From Tyto alba (lineage: Eukaryota > Chordata > Aves > Strigiformes > Tytonidae): a stretch of DNA of 64,000 nucleotides. This document shows, piece by piece, positions 1 to 12,625 of this stretch. The DNA lies in the NCBI RefSeq assembly GCF_018691265.1, contig NW_024881296.1:6479427-6543426 (forward strand). Reading direction: 5' to 3'. The position numbers and the translations under genes were made by a program. Positions within the stretch are counted from its first letter, which is position 1. The number at the start of each line of letters is the position of its first letter. A model generated the notes under the pieces. The model was not told where the DNA came from. It searched no databases and worked only from the letters and a program-made list of their open reading frames with translations.

Positions 1-166
1 CACTTCAAGCATAAATACACCTGTGAAAACCAAAGCTGAAACTGTAGTGTCCTCTGCAAGTTCCAGCACTGCTGTAAGGCAGGATAAAAAAGTCAGTTGT
101 CCTGTTTGTCAGGCTGAGGTTTTGGAGTCTAAAATAAATGAACACCTTGATTCTTGTCTTGCATAA
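1..166 (+). CDS. SPRTN: SPRTN last coding exon, C-terminal UBZ4 zinc finger (partial)
   Basis: Reading from base 2, the window opens inside a frame of 54 codons that ends at TAA 164-166. The translation is Ser/Thr/Lys-rich and then gives a UBZ4 zinc finger (SCPVCQAEVLESKINEHLD, then SCLA), with Cys-x2-Cys...His-x3-Cys ligands. The protein stops two residues after the last zinc ligand; the mammalian protein has a longer tail, as I recall it. SPRTN (Spartan) is a DNA-dependent metalloprotease that degrades DNA-protein crosslinks at replication forks, and the UBZ recruits it to ubiquitinated chromatin/PCNA. The protease domain and PIP box lie upstream, outside the window. The identification is supported by the finger sequence and by convergence with EGLN1, its neighbour in other vertebrates. 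Confidence 0.9.
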   Translation, partial: TSSINTPVKTKAETVVSSASSSTAVRQDKKVSCPVCQAEVLESKINEHLDSCLA

Positions 167-1670
167 AACCTTTCAGAAAGCTGTCTCAAAAAGATAAACC
201 AGGGCTGAAAGCATTGCTTGAAAACTACTTTGCTCGGGGTTTCCTTAGCTGTGGTTACTTCCCCGTGTGCCTGTTCTGAACCGGAACTTAAACTACTGTC
301 AGCACACTGAACAGGTTTTGTGGGGTTGCAGATCAGCACTCAGTGGGAAGCTAGCTACTGCTAGGTTGTGTTCCAAAGGATCAAATACTCAGGTTTTAGT
401 AGGTGGATGTTTGTGCCAGTGTTCTTGCTGCAGAATCTGGGTGATTCAAGAGAAGGTAGATACTTGCTAAACTACGTATTTTCAAGACAGTTTTTAAAAT
501 TAAGACTTCAATCCTGCTAATTCATCTTAAGACTCCTTTGTGTTGCTTTAGGTTTTTTTAAGTGTTTCTGGCCATTCTTAAAGTTAACCACCTATAGCAG
601 ATAAGAATTCTTCTGTTCTCTGCAATGTAATTAAGTGGCATGTATTTTTTGAATAGTATATATTTTGCATAAGCCACAATTACACTCTCAGGTGGTCCTT
701 CTCATCTTGACATTTTTGAAAAGATAGACGAGAGTGAGAATCTCAAATACAGTCTTTTGTCAAAGATGGGAGAGGCACAGGTATCAAAAGCACAGCAAAG
801 CATCCATTTAGGGTTAATGGGTGGATTGTAGCAGGAAAAGAGAAAATCCAGAAGGACAATAAAGGTGCTAGAAAATTAAGCACAAGATATGTAGTAGATG
901 AGGAGAAGGCCCTACACTTAAGGGCTCAATTAAGAAAACTGTCTTGAGGCGCTTGTTTTTGAAAAAGGATTTAAAAATGAGCTATAGTGTTAAAAGTTGG
1001 TGTGGTCAAATGGAAGCTAATGAACTTCAGTTTTATGTGTGTCTCTTGGTCCAGGATCCCAGCTGGATTGTCCACCCACTTTTTCTGATAGTTCGCACAA
1101 ACTGTGTTGAAAGTTCACTAGTTTTTTAGGATGTCAGTATTCTGTGCGTGGTTAACTGAACATCATATCCTGACAGTAGTAAAAGTTGCGAGGAATATTG
1201 GTAGCAATACTGGTAAAGACTGTTTCTGGCCATGTCATAAAAGTGTCCACAATTTTTCAGTTTAACTTCCAGTGCTTTACAGGTCAAAATAGCATTAAAT
1301 TAACATTAGCCGACAGTCTGTATTTTGCTGCTTCTGGAAGCCAGCCAGCTTGGTGGTTAGTATCCAACAAGCCACTTGGTTGAGTACTAAAACCATTGTG
1401 CTGTGAAAAGTTACGAATGCTAAGCAGATGTGGTTTTTATGTAAACTTTCTGAAATGTTAACAGTTCTCTTTCTGCACTGAAAGTATTTAACTAGTTGAA
1501 CAGTTAACAGCTTGATTACTTGCAAAACTGATTATAAATATTTTTGTTTAAAAAAAAAAAAACTATGCTGTTTCAGATATTGTTGCTATAACTTTAAATG
1601 GCTGTATTAGCCTTGAATGCACGTTTGCCTTATATAATCAGTTACTTGATGCTCCCTTTTTCAACTGGGA

Positions 1671-1676
1671 AATAAA
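1671..1676 (+). terminator. SPRTN: Poly(A) signal, proximal (AATAAA)
   Basis: Canonical AATAAA about 1.5 kb after the SPRTN stop; it may give a shorter transcript. Confidence 0.55.
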
Positions 1677-1794
1677 CTGATGTGCAATGGAACTTGGCAA
1701 ATGATACTTTAACTCTTTTTAAACATTGGTGTATTTTTTTAAATACTGATGCTACAGATGTTTAATGTGAATCAGATTGTTCTTGTTTATTCTG

Positions 1795-1800
1795 AATAAA
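1795..1800 (+). terminator. SPRTN: Poly(A) signal, distal (AATAAA)
   Basis: Canonical AATAAA preceded by a T-rich stretch, with GT/T-rich sequence after it. This is the best candidate for the main SPRTN 3' end. Confidence 0.6.
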
Positions 1801-1820
1801 TTGGTATTTGAATTTTAAAT

Positions 1821-4800
1821 TTTCATGAAGCCCGGGTTTCACATGGCAGTTGTGGCCACCTTGTGTTACTCACCAGTGAGCTCACCTGTATATCTAATAA
1901 CAGTCCGGTTTAATAGATCCTTTCTGTATTAACACTTCTCCTTCTTAAATTTCCCTGTAAAACCAGGTGTTGATGAATATAGACTGCATCAACTTCTGCC
2001 TTCTCCATCGTATTTTTAGTGCAGTTTCACTTTTATTGCATTTCTGTGGAAAATTTTTACAAATACTGATTCTAAAACTTGATTTGACATGTTAATTTTC
2101 CATACTTCCTTCTTAAAACTGCAGTATCTGTCAGTATTCCCAGTGAAACTTGATGTTTACAAGGACAGTACTACTCAGAAGTATTTGTGCTATCATGTGT
2201 TTTTAAGATGAGGACTAGATTCACATTGTGAAGCACTTTTTCAGAGATATTTCCCTTACTATTGTTCTTATCAGTTTCCTGGTTTGTCTTTCCCACTGCA
2301 ACTGATAAGAGTAAAGGAGAAGGGAGGATTGCAGGTATTGTTAAATGGATTGTTTTTTTTTTTTTTGATGTCGTCTTTTACATCAGGGGTGTTCATTTGA
2401 ACAACAAATAGAAAACAGATGTGAGAATTGACCTGTAGAATTCAGTGAATAGTATAGCCTGTCCCAGTGGGGGGAAACTTAATCTACAGGCAAGTCCTGT
2501 CTCAAATACACAAATGGCCTGAAATAGATCTGTTTTCAAAACAGTCAAGCAATTATGGACTAGCTGTAGAAAAATACCACCTCTGTCCATGCATGTTTTT
2601 ACAATGAAGTATTACAATGCCAAGATATATACAGAGATATAGGTGACAAAGAGCTGGGTGGATAGGTTTTGCAGTTGCTACCTAATGCAGGCTATTATAA
2701 ACAGGTCATGGCCTTGTTTTTAGGGTATGTTACTGTGAATGCTGTTTCTGTAAGATTTTGCTCTTGAATATAGAATCCTTCCCACAATTCTAACAATGGT
2801 CACCAGTATGTTTTAAAAATATGCTGGTAAATTTGGGTCAAATATGAGAAATTTCATCTTCTGTATCAGTTGACTTTGTCCTGAGTGAGTTTAGATACTG
2901 TCTATAACAACACCAACTAGTAATGAATCTTGAACAAATGTACTTCACTAAACTGCAAAATAAGTTGCCTGACTGGAAATCTGAGAAACGAGTTAATTTA
3001 CTTCATTTCTGAGACAAATCAGGTATGAGGGAGGTCAAACGTGTGTGTGCTACTTGTCAACAAACGGTTCTGCAAATTAAAGGCAAAAGCAATCTAATTC
3101 TGTAGTGATCTACCGCAATTGCTCAGAACGATTCAGATAACATTTCTAGAGGTTAAACTGCTGAAGTAGGGGTTTCTTAACTATTTATTATAACAAAGAG
3201 GCTGTTCCTAAGTTGCCTTGAAACTGGTTATCAGGCAAGAAATCTTGACGGTCGAATATTTTCAAGTATTTTTTACTTTATGGAAATGTTATCTAGAAAG
3301 TTTTCAAAATACTTTGTGAGTTCTGAGGAAGGAGTGGGAAGTAGAATTTTTTCACAGGGCTAATAAAAATTAATATCTTGCAAGAAGATACATAATAGAA
3401 ATAGTCTGCTTTATAACATGTTTTAAAAGCAGTAACGTATATTCCTCTATACATTACTGTTTCCAGTAGTCCAATCACTACTTGTTTTCACTGGGGATAC
3501 CTGGGTCGCATGGGAAGTGTATTCTTGCAGCAAGTTCAACCCTAATGCCTGTGTGTAAACTGATGAGCAGGCTGTTTAGGTGGAAGTACACTTCGCGGGC
3601 AGGGCAGGTGCTGCAGCTCAAACTGTGTAGGAATGAAGTTACCTGAGCCTCCTTTCTAGGAATGTTTTTCCAGAGTACAGCTAAATGTTTGGAACCTGCC
3701 ACAGGACCAGTGTTAGCAATACAGAATACCAGGTAATAATATTTTACAAAATTGAAAACTAGAGAGGGCTTAGTTGTATCTGGTCAACATGTGTGATAGA
3801 GGAAATGGCTCGTAAGGACTTTCTTCTTCCTCGTGTTCTTCTGGAGCCCCTCGGTTCTGTTGTATTTCCCATACACACAGTATCAGTATACATTGTTAAG
3901 GTAAAGCAAGTTACACTGTAGTGAAGGATAATAGCAAAAAAAAAAACAACAAACGGTGAGTTTCTGAGCAGCGACACAGACCTCTAACGTGGTTGGAGCC
4001 ATTTGTGGTGGTGATGGAATGATGCAGAGCGCTCTGGCTGAAAAATGTTAAGCAGCTGCTACTCCAGCTGTTTGCTTCATCACTGCTGGATCCAGCCATC
4101 CTTGAACACCGTGTCCGTGCATCAGCTGTTGCATTTTACTGCCTTAAATTGAAAAGTCACTGCCAGGTTGGACTGAGGTAATTAATACCTGAGCTCCATT
4201 CCCTCACGAGCGTGTGACTGTTGCTGCCTGGCCCGGCAGTGTCAGCAGTCAAACAGCTGCTCTCCAGCAGCTGCTCCTTACCTGCTAGCCAGCATTCGTG
4301 AATTTTACACTCTGGAGTAAAATACCCAACTTCTCACTTGCATCTGGATTATTACAGCTGTTTTGAAGTCATGATCGTAAAGAAACAATTGTTTGCATAT
4401 GAACATAAAGACTCTACATTAAATTACCCTTAAGCATAGTTTAGGGGTAGACAGATGATGGAGGAGAGTTGTGTTCCAGTATGTGTGTGAAAATACACTG
4501 TGTATGTGTTTTTATATTACTTGTGTATATGGAAAAAAATACCAAGACAGTAGGCTGTGTGGAGCTTTGGGATTCTTCAACAGGCCATTAGGTGGCACTC
4601 CTTGCACTGAAGGAGTATTTCTTTCTTCCTCTCCAACCAGTACAGGGAAAGAACAGAAAGTGCAGAACCAGCAGGCTCCTATTTCACCTAGGCCTGCACT
4701 CAGGGCTGAGGATGGATCAGCAAGAACTCTGACTGGGCCACAAACAAGTTGATGGAGCCGGAATGGGGGAGAGGTCTGCAACTAGCTGAGAGGTGAGAAG

Positions 4801-7192
4801 TGAGTGTACAACTAACGGGGTTTTCTGTATTTCTTTTAGCTTTGCTGCAGGAGGGACTTATAAAGGCAGTAGCTCCTTTTTCTAGTTCAGAGCTCAGTGA
4901 ATAACCCAAAAGGCATTCTTTTGTGGTCTACGTGTACCGCGTCCATTGCAGTGAAAAATCTATTTTTCTGTCCCTATTTGGCATCAACCCAGCTCCGCAA
5001 GAGAGGCAGGATGGAGCTGTAGGAAGTCAGAGGGGTTTATAAAACTTAACTCCTGTGCCACGGTTAAGCCAAGGAGGTGGAGCGGTGTGACAGGCCAAGG
5101 GAAGGGTAGCGTACTATAGGTGTGAAAGCTAAAAAAGGGAGATGGCCATGGCCTTAATCCCTCCATTACCTTTTAGCTTCTGCCAGGCCAGGCTGCTTTA
5201 AGACTAGATTAGGTTTCTAAGAACGTGCAGCAGCTTGGCCTGACTAGCTCACCCTGATGCTGTCTCATCCATCCTCTATTGTTCACATCACTTCATCTGC
5301 TTTTTTGTCCTAATAACTCTTAGACCTGACATTTCTTAAACTGCATAACAAGGCATGTTTGAAGGAGCAAAACCCAACAAGCCAAATAGTTGGCTCCCCC
5401 ATTGCTTAATTTATAAGCCATAATTACTTTGTTTTGCTTTAAATGACATCAACCTCTGGACCATAGTTTCTGTGTTCACTGCAAGTACCTGCTCTTCAGA
5501 AATCTATTACTAGTCACATAAAAAGTCTGAGGTAAGATGTGGACTAGAGCTCAATGAAGCCCTGGTACAGTATCTTCGCTATAGGAATATGATTTAGTTG
5601 GGGGTTTTAATTCTTGTAGCTTCATTCAGCAACTTACTGATGGGAGGAACAGCCATGGGGCCTCTCTGCTCCTGCTCCACTCCCTCCCCACTGCATCGCT
5701 CCCCTGCCTTTGCCCTCCCGCTGACCACCCTGGTCTCCGCCCAGAAGCATCTCAGTAATTATCTGCTTTCCCAGAAGGATCCACTTGGTGGGTGTGCTGC
5801 CGCCCATATTTCTAAGTGGTTTTTGATTCACCGGGAGGGTGTGGGTTGTGTTTTTTAGATAGGCACAAAGCAAAAAAACCTGTGCAAATCGCTTGCTCAG
5901 AGGGTGCCAACCTGCCGATGCCGGCGCAGCCTGGGCAGCCCTCGCCTGCAGCCGGTGCGCGGTGGGACGCAGCCTGCCTGCAGCACCCACACGTGGCTTG
6001 AGGAAGCACCGGCCATTTTGTTCAACTCAAGGGCAGCACTCCTCAGAAGTAAGAAACAGCAGTTTGTTTTTTACCAATTTAAACGTCCCTTTATTTTGCA
6101 CACAGTGTACCAGGTCCAATGGTCTTGGCCTGTTTAATGTGTAACCCCGCACACACTTGCTCTTTTACAGGCACTACTCCCAAGGCTCTTAGGGGCCGTG
6201 CTATTTATAGTGCACAGCACATCTTACACTAGCTGTTTTTCAACCAACAGCAAGACAAACTCGCTGGTGTGTGACAGGACCACACAACTTGGCACAGGCT
6301 GCTCCAGATAATGTGGCAGTGGAAGGATACTGTACAAAGTCTGGGCTGTTCTGGCAGATAGCAGAAACACATCCAAAGGGAAGAGTTGTCCTGAGGATAA
6401 AACACCCCAGGGGCTTCAAGAGGATGGCACCTCTACCAGGTGGGGTATGGAAAGCTGTGAGTGAGAGACTTCAGTCTTAAATCTCCTGTCTTCTGTGGGA
6501 TATGCTGCTAAGAATTATTTGGGTTATTCCTTTGATTTGCATTTAGCGGTACCTATATAGGAAATTTAATTTAAACATAAGAAACAATTCTATTATTCAT
6601 CCTTGAAGATACTCAAACCTCAACTGAACATGGTCCTGGGCAGCCAGCTCTGGGTGACCGTGCTTGAGGGCAGGGGAGCTGGACCAGACCAGACCAGACC
6701 ATCTCCAGGAACCCCTTCGCACCTCGGTAGCCCTGAGTTTCTGCCTAACAACCCCAGGAGCACTTCAGGACAGAGTGAAATTACAGCTGAAGGTAGTTAA
6801 GATCCACCTTAGTTCTGGCACAGCCCAGGAGTGCTCACACCATCTCTAACCATCAGTTTATTGCCAGCTGCATGTTTCTCCTGCCCCCTGAAAGGTTTGG
6901 CATGGGCAGCTCCCATCACTGCCACCACCTGGACCATGTCCACGAGGGGTAGATCCCCCATCCCACACATCAGAGACTGGGGGACATCAGGCAGGAGCTG
7001 GGCATGTGCCAGGACACACAGACAGGTATGTGGAAGCTCTGCCCTGCCAAGCTGGGTGGCACTGCAAAACCCTAAAAGACTACTCAAGCTAGCTGGCAAC
7101 ATTTCCCAGGCAATTTGGCAGAGTTAAGAGGACACCACCCAAGAGTTCTTACTGCTAACAGCTGGGCTGACACTTGGGTCTTGAAATGCGGT
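1821..7192. other. Intergenic sequence, no gene recognised
   Basis: Unique-looking sequence between the SPRTN 3' end and the candidate minus-strand exon. Open frames of 60-118 codons occur on both strands, mainly at 5600-6140, but none resembles a known protein. An AATAAA on the minus strand at 6090-6095 could end a minus-strand transcript. I saw no repeat family. Confidence 0.5.
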
Positions 7193-7198
7193 TTTATT
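7193..7198 (-). terminator. Poly(A) signal on the minus strand (AATAAA)
   Basis: TTTATT on the plus strand reads AATAAA on the minus strand, 82 nt after the stop of the open frame ending at 7280. The spacing is typical of a short terminal-exon 3'UTR. It could instead be a distal EGLN1 signal. Confidence 0.35.
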
Positions 7199-7279
7199 GA
7201 AGCAGACACACATCCCAGGCAGCAAGCGATGCCATGACTTTGGAACAATTTGCAAGGCGTTACAGACACAAGCATCCTC

Positions 7280-7688
7280 TCAGGGAATGAGACCTCCGTT
7301 TGGTGGAGAACTGCTGAAAAGTTGCCTTAAGGAGGCCCTCCTCTTAATCCCTTTATGGGGTCCAAAAATGTTACCTTCCCCCAAGACTTCTGCAGCGGAG
7401 CACTCCCACACTGAGTCAATGCTTTGCACCGTTAGCAGCTCAGGTACTGAGGGAAATGCTGCCTTAACTTCTTCAGGAAGAGAGGGATTGGAGGTTTCTG
7501 CTGCCGAGCAAGCATCCTCACTCAGCTTTGAGTTTTTACATGATGGGTTGATCCCAGCCCCGAGCATATGTTCACATGTAGCTGTGGATTTGTGTTGAAG
7601 TGATACCATTTTCAGGAGATTGGCAAGTAGATGTCCTGTTTGTGAATCCTGCAGCAATTTTCTGTCTCCTTGTGTCTCCCCCTTTCTT
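7280..7688 (-). CDS. Possible terminal coding exon of an unidentified minus-strand gene
   Basis: The minus strand is open for about 136 codons, from a possible AG acceptor (AG at 7690-7689, behind a T-rich tract) to TGA at 7282-7280. The predicted peptide is not low-complexity. It is Ser/Glu/Leu-rich and ends with a basic segment containing RRASL, a PKA-type site, then RQLFSSSPP. No family is recognised. An AATAAA lies 82 nt downstream. A possible upstream exon on the same strand ends at 8723 before a good GTGAGT donor. The opposite strand is also open for 133 codons here, which weakens the case. It could be a fast-evolving gene, a decayed retrocopy, or part of a long EGLN1 3'UTR that is open by chance. 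Confidence 0.25.
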
Positions 7689-10600
7689 CTATAAAAAGAC
7701 TAGCCAAGTTTGGCGAGCAAATGCTCCTGGATGATGCTAGCGTGGTTATATACACTGAATTCAATGCCAGCTGAAGGGTATGTCCCATGAACTGCCACCG
7801 TTCAGCTGTGTCATGTAAAATCCCACCACCTCTACTAAGAGAGGAGGAACACCCTCAGCAATTCAAGAGTAGCTTGCTTCTCTAAGATGGTCAGCAGCTT
7901 GCCACACTGAGCTTTTGTCAAGCAGAACCAACTCAGGGCAGGTAGCAGCAGCAGCCAGAGACTACACTACTGGCCACTACTCCTACCTGGTAGCCAGCCC
8001 TCCCTGGGCATTTTTTTGCAACTCCCAGCCAAGGGCTCGAGTAGCACCTGACCACCTGGAAAGGCAGGCACCAGGCTGCTACCAGCCTTCGTCCCAGAGA
8101 AAAAAAAAAAAAAAAAAAAAAAAACAAACCCACAACGTTTTCCTCAGCCATGTATTTCATAGTTTAATCCAACACCCACACAAGGGGTGTAGCACAAAAG
8201 CCTGTAGCATGGCTGACAGCATGTGGGACAACACTTGGGGAGCCAACGCAGCCTGGAAGGGTGTGAAAGCGCTGGGTTAGTGAGGGGCAGGAGAGGCCCC
8301 CACGCAGGTGCGGGAGCAGAAATAGCTCCCCAGCACACTGCTTGCCAGGAAGCAGAGCTGCTGCTCTCTGTATGCTCACGCCTGAGGAAAACGGAGCAAA
8401 TTTGCAAACCTACCGTAAATGCTAGAGGTGTAACCAACCACCTCCTACTTCCCTACTCCGTCCCTGCACCAGTGGATGTTTAGTGGTAGATGAAGGTAAC
8501 TTGTGAGTATCTGAACAAGACCTTACACCTTCATAATCAACAACAAAAAAGCCTCCCAACCAACCACGCATCCTTCGATTGCTACAAGCTAAAATAGTTT
8601 TGTGTAGCATAACATAGTCCACCTAAAATAAAGCAACTCGCGTCTTTGTCGTCTCCAGGACACCAAGAACATGTTTTCCTGCTGAGATGGAGAGGCCCTG
8701 TCACAGCTGGGATACCACTCACCGGCTCTTGCTTCCAGCTGTCCCTGGGAACAGGTTCCTGGAGCATTTCTGTACCCCTAGTTTTGGCCACACCAAGGGC
8801 AGCTTCCCCAAGTCACAGGCAGCCTGCACCCCCTGCAACCGGCCTGTTTCCCTGGATTTGTACAAGCCTGCTTTTTTACTGTGAAATACATGACCTCCTC
8901 GGTTGTGTCACTGCATGGTCAGGAAGTTGCAGCAGCTCTTTACTATATATAGTTGTTTTCTACTTGTGCTATATTAAAGGGGTTCTTTCAATCTAGAATG
9001 TTCTCATAGTGCAGGTGGGGAAAAATAGAAGTAATCAAAGAAGTTTAGAAATTGCTACCTATATCACATTAAAGAGTTCTACTTATAATAAAAATTTAGG
9101 ACCAAAGAGAGTTAACTTAGAACACATGCCCAGCACCACATTACTTATTAATGTCGTGGCTAAGGAAGGGAAAGCGAAGGGAAAATAAATATGCCCAATC
9201 TGACAGCTCAACTCTTGCTCTTTGGTATCAGGAAATCCATCAACTAGACTCTAATCTCAGAAAACAGTTTTTGTTATTACCCAGGGCCCCAGTGTCCTTT
9301 GCAAAATGTTAGTGGTGTCCACAGTCACATTTTCCTTGGAGAAGCATCTTCTCCTTGATGTCCAAAGATGGTGCCAGGTGCTCAAATAAAAACTGTTCTT
9401 CTGAAGTATCTTTCAGTTCTAATAACCCAAGGTACTGCACTCATCAACAGCCAAGATTTTCAGGTTTAGGGGTGGTGGCATTTAGTTTGTTGCTGGCTGA
9501 TGGTTTGTTGGGTTTTTTCAACACATTCACTCTCATCTTCACTGGATGGAAACACTTCTCAGGACTGCAAGAGCAGTTAATCAAGCTCCAAAATTCTGTT
9601 TTCCTTGTGTTTCTTAGCGTTGCCACTATGCCCTCTGCTATAATGCAATCTTTATTAATAGCTTTATAAAGCTTGCTTTCATACAGTAGTGTAAGCAAGA
9701 TACATTTACAACCTAAGCAAGGGTCATGCCTTAAGATAGTTCTGATAATTTTTTTCTTGTTTTGTTTTTTTTTTTTTTTTTTCAACCCTTGCTTTCTTTA
9801 GGTAGTGAAATACCAGCTCACAACCCAATATAACATTCAGGTATTAGGGGTTGTGTTTGTGAGTAGGAGTCAAATCTCTGCATTTTAATAATTCTGGATT
9901 CATCTTTTATTTAAATGCAAAACCAAAATTGAACCACACCAGCCCTTGAAACAAGCCCAGGAGAGGAACTGGTTCCACCCTGGCAAACCACACTGACACA
10001 CAGACAGGCCCACAAGGAGCACTAGCTCCACATGGTGAATATTCAGTGATGAAATTTTACTTCCCATCTCCAACAGCAGTTGAAAGAAATGATGGGTTTC
10101 CAGTTTAGACACTGCCCTGAAGCAGTGAGTCAGCTCTGTGTGATACTGGCAAGTTGTTAAGTCCATCTGTGCATTTTGCAGCCTTCCTCACTCACATGTG
10201 AGGCATGACACTGGTACTGGGCTTACAGGCTAAATGAACTGGTCACTTTTTTCCAGCATTTATCACCACATTATATACAAGGTAGTTGCAGTAAATTCTC
10301 CAGAAGAACCCATAAGCTATGACCAATAGAAGTTTAATCCCGAGCAGCACATTTAAGTAAGAGGGAAAAAAAATCCCCAAAGTCCAACAACTTACAGCTT
10401 GGAAGACAACCAAGGAAAGCAACTCCTAGTTCAAGCAAAAAGTTATGAACCTCTCATCTTCAGAGACAGAAATATACTCTTTTGCAATACACATCCATGA
10501 AGAAAAAGGATGGACAGAATGCATCAACAACTGTCTTTCCTGAGACAAGCACACTGTGTATTCTTTCTCTTCACAGTTCACGTTCCACCCCAAAGCAGCC

Positions 10601-11401
10601 ACCCATAGCACATTCTTACTTGGCATGTGCCGTATTCCTCATACCCACCACACACACGCTTTATCTTGGTCTCATGCATTAGTCTCTTCCCATCCTACTT
10701 TACCATTTCTATTAAACTCCTTCCTTTCTTCCTGTCCTGCTAAGGACTTGAGCCTATCCCCAGTGGGGCGTTGCTGATTTGCATCTCATCTGCCCCTTCC
10801 ACTTTTAGAGCCAAGTCTTATCCATCTGGGAGATACGGGACTTTTTTTCCACCCCCCCTTATTCCAGGAAAGGGATAAATGTGCTGTATATTCACTCAAC
10901 TTCAAAGCTATGGGGAAAAGCTTGATGGAAATGAGTAAGTGGCAGCAAATGTCAACAGAGTGAATTCTCTGGAACTGTTTTTGTCTGGAAAGGCAGACAA
11001 CCTTGAGCCTGCATCTGTCAGCTGCTATCCACTCCCACCAGACAGGGCCAAGCAACTCAGATTCAGCAAATGTTCCAAAGTGAACAGAGCTCCTGCAGCA
11101 GTGTAATAGCACACACAGACTTCAATGTATTTACAGTAATTACTTACATTCAAGCTTTACTTTATATCTGAAAAAAAAAATATAAAAAATTAAGTATTTT
11201 ATATGAAAGCTGACAGTGAAAGACTAAAGTTTCTGCAGATCCATACCTACAACCCCACCCAAAAAAGCAGATGAGATCCAAATCCAGTTAAGTCCCATGA
11301 ATTTCCTCAAAGTCTTGGTTTCTCAGTACTCATAAATTCCCGCTGCGTTTTTGCAAGTGCATGCAGCTATCTGCATATCTGCAGGCAAGGTACACGTGCT
11401 A

Positions 11402-11437
11402 GACTTCTGAGACTGAGCAAACTCAGTCTCAGAAGTC
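11402..11437. repeat. Perfect hairpin, 16-bp stem with 4-nt loop
   Basis: GACTTCTGAGACTGAG (11402-11417) is followed by the loop CAAA and then its exact reverse complement at 11422-11437. The outer bases do not pair. On the minus strand it may lie in the distal EGLN1 3'UTR. Function unknown. Confidence 0.9.
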
Positions 11438-12477
11438 ACTTGGCGCTCTCCCCTCTTCTTCAAAGCATTCAGCAAGCACAAAAATGGTACTTTCCCGTCT
11501 GACTGTACTTACCAGTAAGTATGACTTAGAGATGTGATCTTTCCACCCCCGACCTTAAAGTGATCAGCACAGCCAGATGTTTTAAGTAAGGTACGGGCTG
11601 TCAGCTAGCTTCCTCTCTGATTTGCAAGCATCCTTCTTTTGAGAAACACCCAAGAGCCTTCCTCTTTCCCTGGTGCAGCGTGTGACTTTACTATGCAAAA
11701 CAATGCCCCTGCATATTGTGCTCAACAATGTGATAATTATAAAGAATCAGGTCCATACACAGGATGGTTGCAAGTGCTAGAAAGGCTTCTTCCTTGTTCA
11801 GTGTAAAACAAGGATGGGAAGGAGGCTATTTCAAGAGAACATGTAAGAAGTTATACAGCACTGAAGCATGGAAAAAGCCTCAAAGGACTTTGGGATCAGC
11901 TCGGTGCTCCTGGACTCAGGTTTCAGCCTAACACACTGGCAAGAACCATCACCTTAGAGCAGAACTGAGCACAACAGGTACCCAAGTGCCACGAAAGGTG
12001 CACTAAGGCTGGTGGGCTCCTCCGGAGACCTGGGTAACTCCTCCTGAACCAGCACGAGACAGACAAGCACACGCAGGGGGGCTCCACAGGTTATAGCAAT
12101 GGCAGAAGCACAGCCAGCCAGGTATTTCCTTGATTACCACACAGTCATTATGAAGCTCATCAGACAGCTTAGGGAAGTTGTGTGGCCTCTAGTATGGGCT
12201 GGCATTGGTAGACTTTATTATTTTTCTGCCATCTTCAAAGTTATCATACTTCACTGGGAGCCACTTAAAACTGAAGAGCTCCCATTAAACTTTACAAATC
12301 CTGTTTGAAGGGGACTTTAATTTTGCACCTCACATACCTGTCAGAAAGTGGTAAAAAAATTAGAGCCACCTCTAATGTCCATTAGCACTCTCCAGCCAGC
12401 CTACACTGGGTGCTGTTTTTGAGGGAGAAAATTATCAGGAAGATTATCACCACACCCAGGTAACTGTAGGCAGAAAA

Positions 12478-12625
12478 AAACAAAAACCAAAAAAACAAAT
12501 CAAACCCAATCCTTCTCCAGAGAAGAAACAGCTTTGATTAAAAAAAAGAAAAAAAAAAAAAAATCCAAACAACCCCCCCCCCCAAACTCTCAAAAATCAC
12601 AACAAAACAAAACACCCCCCCCCCG
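12478..12625. repeat. A/C-rich low-complexity tract
   Basis: Runs of A broken by C runs, including two blocks of eight or more C. On the minus strand this is T/G-rich. Simple sequence only. Confidence 0.85.

Larger units (their letters stand above)
167..1820 (+). other. SPRTN: SPRTN 3' untranslated region
   Basis: This AT-rich, non-coding stretch directly follows the stop codon. It runs to just past the second of two canonical AATAAA signals. The 3' limit of about 1820 is inferred from the usual 10-30 nt cleavage distance. Short open frames inside it look like chance. Confidence 0.7.

Noticed and set aside
10105..10130. Short similarity ACACTGCCCTG...CAGTGAGT between 10110 and 39346
   Set aside because: About 22 bases only; flanks do not align, so not a demonstrable repeat family.
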